Assembly: GCA_003993805.1 (NCBI GenBank)
Contig: RSEF01000031.1
Span: 59,190,563-59,254,562 of the forward strand
Direction: 5' to 3'
DNA: 64,000 nucleotides
From: Himantopus leucocephalus
Taxonomy: Eukaryota > Chordata > Aves > Charadriiformes > Recurvirostridae
Part shown: piece by piece, positions 55,501 through 64,000 of the stretch
How the letters are laid out: the number at the start of each line of letters is the position of its first letter
How positions within the stretch are numbered: the first letter of the stretch is position 1
Notes under the pieces: model-generated
What the model was told of the DNA's origin: nothing
Seen by the model: only the letters and a program-made list of their open reading frames with translations
Databases searched by the model: none
Position numbers and translations under genes: made by a program

Positions 55501-56749
55501 TTCACACAGCCTGTTCTTTTCCTTCTCAGTACAGTTATATCGATAAAAACCAAATCAACCTTCACTTTCACTTGCTCTCAAATACAGTCAGAAAAAAGAG
55601 CTGTTTTGTCCAAAGCAAGTGCGACATTCAATACCTTGGTCAACTGGCAGATAATGCTGCATTTATCCCCTCTGCCCACTCCATTTTCCACAGTGTCCAT
55701 GCAAATTTGGCTTGACAGTACAGGTGAATTTCAGTTTTACTGAAAGCAGTGGCAAAACTCTGACTTTATTCAGTGAAGACACATTTAGCTCACTTGCTGC
55801 TTTTCCCTCCCTCAGCAAGGAACAGCCTTTTCCAAACAATTTTATGCTTGGAAGCATAAAATCCAAGCATCTCTTCCAAGCAAGAGATGTTAAAAACTCT
55901 GCTTTTTGCTGGGCTAACCCTCTCCCCTCCATTTCTTCTCTGCCCAAATGGGAGAATATTGTCCCTTATGTTACATTCCAGTATGTTACGTTGACGGATA
56001 CACCTCTGATTTTTTTTGTTTGTTTTTGGTTTTTCTTTTTTTTTGTTGTTATAGAGACAAATTACAACGATGAAAATGGCCCCAGGAATTTACTGTTGAT
56101 ATACTTTACATTACTAGGAGAACACACAGTTTCTCAAAGAAAGGTCTCAAGTTTTTTATCAGCAAGATCCCATCTTTGCTCACATTTACCGCTGTCATGG
56201 AATTTTGATTAATGTCACTGATTCTTGGTGACTGAGATTCACATGAGTGGCAATTCTCTTTGAAACAGCCATATATGAAAAAAATCCATCTGTTAGCTTA
56301 GCTATTCCTAACAATGTGCCTATGTGGCTATTATATGTAGCACAGTCCAGTCATTTGCTATAGACTGCTACATATGTTATCTTGACTTTACAAAATAAAA
56401 CTGTACCTTGGTTTTTAGTAGCCTACTGCTTTTGAAATGAAGGGTGCATCATTTAAAAGATACCCCTACAAATATTTCTCAGTGCAAAAATGCAGAAGGT
56501 GTTTTGTTTTCAATTAAAAGAAAGGTTCCATAAAAATGTATACTTTTTTCACGTTAAAAATCCCTTTGCTTTCTGCCATGAACAAGAAAAGCATTCCAAT
56601 GCCATAAATACATTTTTTTAAAAAATCTACCAATCTGACTGTAGCCCTTTAAGAGCCTTAGGGACGTGTCCTACTTTAAGAACTTGCCCATGAAAAACTT
56701 GGGACCCCTCATGTTACACATTTCATACCGCACTTCAAAGAAGAACGTT

Positions 56750-57513
56750 AAATACCTTGTGACTAGAGTACTGTTTATTTCATAATCTAAACAAACACTG
56801 GAATACAGTCTATGCTTTTCTACTTTCCTGCAGACATTACAATGAGCTTTTTTTTTCATAATTAAAACAATCTGCATACACACAGAACATGCATGCTCTC
56901 TAACACCAGTAATGAAGGTAAGAAGAGTCAGTTTCCATCATCTTCCTGTTGCCTGTATTAGAAAAAAATACCTTTGTTTTTACTGTAGTTACGGCAGTGT
57001 GGCTAAGGATATGAAGACTAGAGTACAGTTTTACTCCCTGCACAGAAAATGTTCATCACAAGCATGCTGATGGTGATAAATATTACATGTCTATTAAATG
57101 ATAGGCATACTTTTATCCCCTTTACTCCCTTTTTAAAAAGACTAAGTGGCTACATGTAAATGCAGTGAAGCAGGTATAAGCTTAATTAATCAGAGTTGAT
57201 TCAGACTGGCACCAAGACGCAGCGAAGTCCGACGAAATCTCAGAGAGGCTTTCCATGGGCTACCAATGACCTCTGCAGCAAGGCATCTGCCTTCTACTTT
57301 TTGAAAGTAGAAATCAAAGGCCTTGCAGCACGGCCAGTCCTGGGGACGGGGTGGACTGCGCCGGTGTGTCAGGCTCCCTGGAAAAGAAGCACTTGTAGTC
57401 CATTAGTGTTTGAGAAAACCTTGTGAGTGGGTTACCTTCCCTGGGGCCAAGCACCCACCCTGCTCCACGGCGTAGCCCACTGCTCTTCGTCGGCCACGCG
57501 GCTGGCTGCAGTT
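56750..57513 (-). other. LPAR1 3' UTR (minimal extent)
   Basis: This sequence follows the LPAR1 stop codon on the minus strand down to the first canonical poly(A) signal. It has no open frame of note. The true end may be lower. Confidence 0.5.
56774..56779 (-). terminator. Candidate LPAR1 poly(A) signal
   Basis: Plus TTTATT reads AATAAA on the minus strand in the context gaaataaacag, about 735 nt beyond the LPAR1 stop codon. It is the first canonical signal after the stop that I find. Mammalian LPAR1 3' UTRs are longer, so more distal signals (for example plus 55765-55770 or 54605-54610) may also be used. Confidence 0.4.
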
Positions 57514-57815
57514 TTACACCACCGAGTGGTCGTTGCTGTGGACACCAGCCAAGATGGTGTGGTTGAGCGAGGATGCTGATCGGTCTGATCCTTCGGTGGG
57601 GCCGTTGGCGTTCTCACTGCGCTGGCAGCAGAGGATCTGCTTGAAGGTCGTGCTCATCTCCTTGTCCCGGTAGGAGTAGATTATGGGGTTCATGGCAGAG
57701 TTGAACTCCGCCAGGAGCAGGAAGAATTTTTCATAGGCCAGGACGTTGCACTGGGGACAGCAAACATCAAGGAGCAGCAAGACTAATCCTGGGGTCCAGC
57801 AGATTATGAAAGCAC
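57514..57815 (-). CDS. LPAR1: LPAR1 terminal coding exon: TM6 end, TM7, C-tail
   Basis: This is the last coding exon of lysophosphatidic acid receptor 1, a Gi/Gq/G12-coupled plasma-membrane GPCR for LPA. On the minus strand it opens (acceptor cttcctag) with two bases completing Gly, then AFIICWTPGLVLLLLDVCC. It contains the CWxP motif of TM6, TM7 with NSAMNPIIYSYRDKEM (NPxxY), a palmitoylation-type ILCCQR motif and the tail EGSDRSASSLNHTILAGVHS, ending HSVV, a PDZ-ligand-like C-terminus. The stop taa is at plus 57514-57516. Similarity to mammalian LPAR1 is nearly complete; small differences fall in the proximal tail (for example NANG after RSE). The exon holding TM1-TM6 is not in the window. 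Confidence 0.98.
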
Positions 57816-60800
57816 CTAGGAAGAGAAAGAGCAGACAAAACACAACAAAACCCACAAATATACTAATGCACCGTTACTCATCAAGACACTATGAGAACCA
57901 TCCAACTGGAAGCAGCAACGGTTAATTTTCTCTTTCAAGAGTATCGTTCCCACACTATTTCTTCACTGACCTGATGAGAAGGCTGTCTTTCAAAGATCTG
58001 TAAATGATTATGGGCAGCACATCAAAAGAGCAAGGCATTCCCCCCCACACTCACCATTTGAAACGTTCTCTGCTTGGCAAATACATTTGCATTTAAAGTT
58101 GATAATGAACATTTTTTCCCTTCAGCTAGAGACCTCTGACTAATCAATCTCTTGATCAGGAGAAACAATGCTGCAATTTACTTCTCAAACTAATAACAAC
58201 AAAGAAAACCTTTCTGTGAGTGCTGTGACTGAAGCATCAGTAATAGAAAAAGAGTGATGCAGGCAGCAATTCTCAAGAAAAAGAAAGCCTGGGTCTTGTT
58301 AATCCATTTGAGCCCCATTATGTAATGGAAAGTCCTAAACATACATCCTTCTTGCACTGAAATGTCATCCTTCAACAGATCTACTTCTTTTCTTAGGGCT
58401 CTATTCAACAGAAATTCAGAGGCTCCTCAGGCTTCAATAGTGTAAATGCCAAAGAGCCTTACCCTGATTAAAATGCTTCCCCCTCCTTTCTCTGCTTTGC
58501 AAAGCTCTGAGGGGGATAAAGCCCAGAAGAAAATTTGGAGTTCAATGCAGAAATGAAATCAAACGCCTTGCACTTTATTGGGAGTACTGAGTTAAATGAA
58601 GATGCTAACTCCTGGCAGAGTTAAAGATGCTTTAAATATAATCAGCACTGGAGAAGCCCTTACACACCAATCATGTCAGAACGAAGAGGGTGCTCCTGAG
58701 ATTTTCCAGGCTGACATACTTGGCTGAGGTGGAAACCAAGGCCTTATCATCAGCGGGCAGGTTTAGCGCAGGCAGCAGCAATAAGGGCTTCCCCGCACTA
58801 CCTGGTGACTGCTGTTTTCAAACAGGTTCTCCTGTCCCTGTGGTATTTATTCATTAACATATTGCCTTCGGGTTTTTTTTTTCTGCAGTGATGCTCTCTG
58901 CGGGTCTAGCAGCTGACTACAGTCAGACTCTGCATCATGCAACCTTTTTGCCGTGCCTGCCAAGAAGGTGCCAGCTATTTCCATTTTGGGCAATGATGGC
59001 TGTAAGCTGTGCAGACACCTTTCTGTTTGGATACCAAACCCACCTAGATCAAACAGAAGAACAGTTTCCAAAGGGCTCTGCAAACACACAGGGTGTGCCA
59101 GGCTACAGACATTGGTTGCCAACCAGGCAACCACACACAGGCTTCCTACATACCAAAAAGCATCCCTAAACTGAGCTTGCTTGCAACTGATGGTGCCGCA
59201 GTGCCACTCAATGCCTATCACTTTGCTGACCAACAAAGCTCGCAAAGGGAAAGAAGCTGGGAGGCGAACTGCCAGCTGCCAGTACAAAGCACCAATGTCT
59301 TTGGCCAAATGACTTTGTTAGGGGCTGGCAGCAATTTTACAGAATAGGGATGAAACTCTCCCACGCTGAGGTGGCATCAAACACATGAATCCACTTCATA
59401 GCTTTTGTGTGCAGCTCTTTCAGATTCCAGGAGTCCTAGAAAAGAGTACTTGAAACCCATGCAAACGACTATGGTCTTTTGTCCCTTCCTTGTACCTGTT
59501 GCCAGAACAGTAGGAGACTGCATCTTTTTATTTGCAGGATTGTCCGGGTTGATACAGAGGCTGCCCTCTGCGGAGCAGCTCTGCCGAGCTGGTTCCTGCA
59601 GAAACCAAGACAATCTTTCAAATTCAAACACTCACTGCTGAAACTGTGTGTTGTGTTCAGCCTCCTAGCTAGTAAGGCAGCGGTGGACTTTGTTGCAGCT
59701 TGAGCATGTATTTTCTTCATTACATGCTGCCTTGGGAGAACAACATCAGAGATGGGAACACTGCAAATCGTGGGATCTATAGTCAAGGACAAAAGACGAT
59801 GACAGCATCCTCACCAGGCCTGTAGTAGAAAAGTCCAACGTGGTAACAATGAAGCTGACAGGAAAGCTCTCCTAGCGTTGTTCAAAGTTGCAATTGAAAA
59901 CTTCCAATTTTCCAACAATTTTTTTTTGTTGTTGTTTTTTAAATCTGTTGTTGAGAAACTAAATATGTCAAACAGAACATTCTCTTGCTATCATTTTGGT
60001 GTTTGTTAAAAGTAGCAACAAGAAGTGCTATGGTGAGGCAGGTAGGAATTTGTTGCTGAGAAAGCCCCAAAGTCTTAGACAAAATTCCACATGCAGCCCA
60101 CAGCACGGAACAGTGGTCTCAGGTGGAGTTTCTGAGCCTCTCTGGGCTCCTCAGGATCTCAGATAGGTCCAATAACCTCCACGCAGAGGCCTGAAATGGT
60201 TGCACTCAAGAAAAAGTGGACTGAGGCTGAGAACGCAACTAAATGCTCTGTGCAGCTCATGCTACACTGAAAAAAGATAAAAACAAAGGGTCACCTTCCC
60301 ACCCAGCTCTGGAAGAGAATGGAAGTCATTATTCTGCACGTTGACACCCTGCTGCTCATGCCAGGCCTGGAGCTGGGTCAACGACATGCTGGCAGCCAAG
60401 GTGTTGAGCAGAGAAGAAACCCAGGCTCCCCAGCTCCAGACCTGCTTGGGTAACGTGGCCTTTCCACCGCCCTGGCCCCCAGCCGCAGACCAGACTGACT
60501 TTCCAACCTGTTTCCTCCTCGCAGCAGTGGTGGCAGCAGAAGAGCACACAGCATCCAGGACCTCGCCTTTGTGCAAACAGGGCGAGTAGCCTCAAGCTTC
60601 TGAACAGACGGCTCGTTTGTTACTGGGAAGTAAGAGCCATTGAAGCCAGCCCCATTCAGTCTAGTGGGTTTTGTTTTACTTTAGCCCCCGGGATTTTCCT
60701 AGCAAAACTTCCCACCATGCTAATGGCTCCTGTGGCTTATTAAGTTAAGTGCTTGCAAATGGTGACACAAACAATGCCTCGGGTTTTCTCACTTGTTATT

Positions 60801-63800
60801 TAACTGTCAGTACCCTGGAAAATACTGGAAAGCATCACTCACCGTAAAGGCATGTTTGAGTTAGGTACAATGCAAGGAACATAAAAATGTCAGGCTCCTA
60901 TTACTTCAGATTTAGGAAACATCATCTCTTAAACATGGAATCCTTTCCCTGGAAGGAAAAAAAAGCTTGAAATTTATTTTTTCTACTTCTTACTTGGAAT
61001 ATTTGTCAAAGTAAAGTGATGCTAAGCTAAGAGGTTAAATTCTTCCATTTCCAGAAATCTGTTGTGCATTGATTTCACCAAGAATGAAGATCTAAAAATA
61101 TCATATCTAATAAAACAATGAGATCCAAAAGCTTCCTGCTGCAATATACTGAAAAGCCTTAAGCATACACCAAAATCTTGATGTATTTTTCTGCTCAGGA
61201 ACCGAACTGAGAGCAGCGCGAAGTACAGTGTGAGTAATTTTCAGGTGCATCTTAACATTTTACAGACTCGGTCAAACCCATGTTACAATGACATATCTAT
61301 TGCATTCAGTGAATCAAAGCTGCTCATCTTTGTGGATATGTCATTGTCATGCCACGGCACAAGAAAGCCCAACGTGCATGTATAAAATTGCCGATGGTAT
61401 GTCCTTGGGTGGCTGAAGAGCACTGTTGCCTGGACAGATAACACCTTGGGGTGACACCTCCAACCCTGGCAGTCCTTAGAGGCGCTGGCACCACATTAAG
61501 CTGACTGAGCCGTACATTTGCAGCAGGAGGAATATCCCTATGGTGCACAGCCAAGGTCTGTCCTGCAGATCTGGAAAGAGAGGGCTGGGCGAGAAAGAAA
61601 CGCCTATCAGGCTGAGGGGTGAATGGCTAGCCATGGGATAGGAAAGCTTGAGGGAACCAGAGAAATGGCACTGCATCTTTTAAAAATATTTAAGGAGAAA
61701 AGAGGGGAAGTGTCCCTATAGACCGAGAAGCGCATTTTACAGCAGGAAATCTAAGTTACAACAGAGCAGTCATGACACTAATCTCATTTTCTTTTGCTGT
61801 GTGATACCTCGGACCCAGGGCTGAAACTCCAGCTCCTTGTGCATAGTCTGACTTGCTGAGCTGTGCCAGAAGTCCACTGCGGGCTTTCCAAGGACCACCA
61901 TATGACTACATCACATATGTCTTGAATCCTTGTCTGGTACACCGGTACGGATTGTATTTGTATGGTAGTTGCAGGCTTGGAAACTCCTGGGTAAGCGCGG
62001 CATGGCCTGCAGCCAGATTTGATTGCAAGAGAGTAAAAACTGTTGTGGGCAGTAAGCGTATGAAACCAGCCATGATAAATCACACAAAAATGAGTGACTA
62101 GTGAAACAAAAGAGAAAACAACTCCAAAACCCAGCAGCAGTAAAGAAACAAGCTACATGAGAATAAACACTGACAAACTAGTCACTCATTGCTAGGTTCT
62201 TGGTCCTCCCAGGAATGTTTGCAAAATCAATGCAACAAACTGCAGACAGTACAGAAAGATAAATTAGGAAAAAAGGATATGATAGAAACAGCCTCTTAAA
62301 ACACAGAAATATCAATTTAAGGCTGCACTTGAATGACAGATCACCTCAGTCAAGCATGCCTGCTGTTTTAGTTTATCGCTAAGCACTGACCATTCAGGAT
62401 GACTTTTCTTCCTACCGGTGGAGACTGTCTTAAATGCCTGTATTTACGAAAACTTGGTAAGGACCAAAGCAAGTAAGAGCCCCCCTTCTGAGAAGCAGAC
62501 ATACCCGGAGGAGCTGACATAGTGGAAAAGAGGTTGAAACGGGGGGAAAAATATTGTCAGTTCATCTTGTGGAGCTTTCTTTTGTTTTTCAAAGGCAGAC
62601 AGTGTACAGATCCAAACCCAGACTCAGAGAAGTGAATTCCAAGTGACCATCCCTTTACATGCAGGGCAAGAGCATTTGGTCCAGCTTTATCCTAGGGCGG
62701 CTGATTAAATCATTTTATTGCTGCTGCAGATGGAAAGAGAGTCTTGTTTTAGCAGGACACCGATCAACTGCAGTATATTTTTGTGTTAGGCTTCACTCTG
62801 GGGAGGATGGAAGAAGCTCACAAACAACATGCTGGAGGCACACTGGCACCCAGCCCCCGGGGACTGCTCGGGGCCAGCCTTGGCAGGGGGTGGCACGGAG
62901 AAGCACCCCAATGCTCGCCTGCTGTCTCCCTCCCGGCAGCTCCTGGGGGCCGCGGTGTCCCTGTGCTTCCCTGGGGGTGGGCAGTGGGACAAGGATGCAG
63001 TTCTCCAACACCCAGCCCATACACCAAGGACCCGCACATGGCCACCTTCCATGTGTGGTGACCAGACTGGATGGCTACAGGTGAAACTTCTCAGGTTAGC
63101 AGGCGAAGCATTTCCNTTTTTTTTTTTTCCTTTTGCCTTGGACAGTGTAAGTCTGTGTTTATTCCATGAACGCTTATTTTCCTCTAACTCACAACAGCAA
63201 AATAAAAGAAGCACTTCTGCTCCTGCCAAGTCACACACAGCTGTCCATCCCTCAGAGGCTCCAGTGGGATGTGGCTCTTGTAAATGCACACCTATTCTGA
63301 AACAGCCCTTTTCTTCTGCTTAACCATACTGTGTCCCTTTCTTCTGCCGTCTTTCACCATCTTGGTTGTTGATCCTGACTTTACAGTTTTCTGGCATGGC
63401 CTCACACTCACCCTGCAAATTCCTTACACAAAGAAGTATGAGGAATAATCTTTTAGGGAGTGAGAGGAGAGAAAAGGAAAAAAAAGATCTTGCTTGTGTT
63501 TGCAGTTTTGTTAAGATTACAGAAACAGGATAAGGCGCTACTACATCAAAGACAGAGAAGACTCACTCCAGCTGAACTGCAGGGACATTTATGTTCTTCT
63601 GCTATTGCTCACCTCCCCTTGTGCACCCGCTGTCCTCTCCAAATCCCCTCCTGTTCTCAGAGTGGCACTCGCGATGGGCAGCTACACCACCTCTTCCACT
63701 GGGACAACGGTGACTGAGACAGGAAAGGACACTGAGCGTCACTGCCAGCTACCAACAGGGAGAAGGGTCTTGGTGCACCTTCTGCAGGCTGGAAGCAATG

Positions 63801-64000
63801 CTATGGGGAGACAACTTGTTTTAGCCAGAAAGTGCTACAGAAATGCCTGGCATTTTCCACATCCCGATACAATCCCATCCTCAACAGGGAAAGCCACTTG
63901 CTATGCTAGCTGAGAAGGAAGCTCATCAGCTGCGACACAACTGCACTTCTTCATGCCCTAGCCATCTGTAAGCTGTATCAAGAACCCTCCTTATCACACT
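57816..64000 (-). other. LPAR1 intron, runs off the window
   Basis: The intron begins with the acceptor side of the last coding exon. No other LPAR1 coding segment is present on the minus strand up to 64000: the conserved TM2-TM5 sequence would be obvious and is absent. A long (T)n/(GTT)n patch lies near 59920-59955, and a T-run with one undetermined base at 63116. Open frames up to about 167 codons (for example 62786-63289 minus) show no known family. Confidence 0.8.

Larger units (their letters stand above)
50431..56749. other. Intergenic region between gap and LPAR1 3' UTR
   Basis: I see no recognisable gene. The region holds the 69-nt purine tract at 51822-51890, a (GTTT)n run at 52531-52548 and several T-rich runs (about 52560-52590 and 56010-56045). 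Its upper part may include distal LPAR1 3' UTR if the nearest poly(A) signal is bypassed. Confidence 0.5.

Noticed and set aside
57816..64000. Further LPAR1 coding exons in the window
   Set aside because: No minus-strand frame contains the conserved TM1-TM5 sequence; the upstream exons must lie beyond 64000.

Overview
The window is vertebrate nuclear DNA, almost certainly from a bird. It has split genes with GT-AG introns, a CR1 LINE 3' end in the forward sense near 5.0 kb and a reverse-sense CR1 end cut by a sequencing gap at 50.3 kb. It also has a MUSK gene that still carries a kringle domain, which mammals have lost. MUSK and LPAR1 are neighbours on human 9q31.3, which corresponds to the avian Z chromosome, so a Z location is an inference from synteny.

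Plus strand, 1.3-29.5 kb: the 3' part of MUSK (muscle-specific receptor tyrosine kinase). I can follow twelve coding exons from the third Ig-like domain to the stop codon. All eleven junctions keep frame, giving 737 complete codons plus a stop. Domain order is Ig3, frizzled-like cysteine-rich domain (10 Cys over two exons), a short linker exon, a two-exon kringle, one transmembrane helix, a juxtamembrane NPMY motif and a tyrosine kinase. One exon is only 7 nt long. The signal peptide, Ig1 and Ig2 lie before base 1.

29.5-33.55 kb: MUSK 3' UTR and flank, with candidate poly(A) signals at 31592 and 33528.

33.6-56.7 kb: mostly intergenic. Twin minus-strand AATAAA signals at 33626-33645 face the MUSK end. 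Above them is a possible short terminal exon, and at 37.8-38.7 kb a run of phase-compatible minus-strand open segments. These may be an undescribed minus-strand transcript, but the evidence is weak. The interval also holds a 38-bp tandem duplication, a 69-nt pure purine tract with a G-quadruplex motif, and the 100-N gap.

57.5-57.8 kb, minus strand: the last coding exon of LPAR1 (lysophosphatidic acid receptor 1), covering the end of TM6, TM7 and the cytoplasmic tail. 57.8-64 kb is LPAR1 intron; the large exon for TM1-TM6 lies beyond the window. MUSK and LPAR1 are therefore tail to tail, about 28 kb apart between stop codons. MUSK works at the neuromuscular synapse with agrin/LRP4 and Dok-7; LPAR1 is an unrelated lysophospholipid GPCR. 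Nothing suggests functional linkage beyond conserved synteny.
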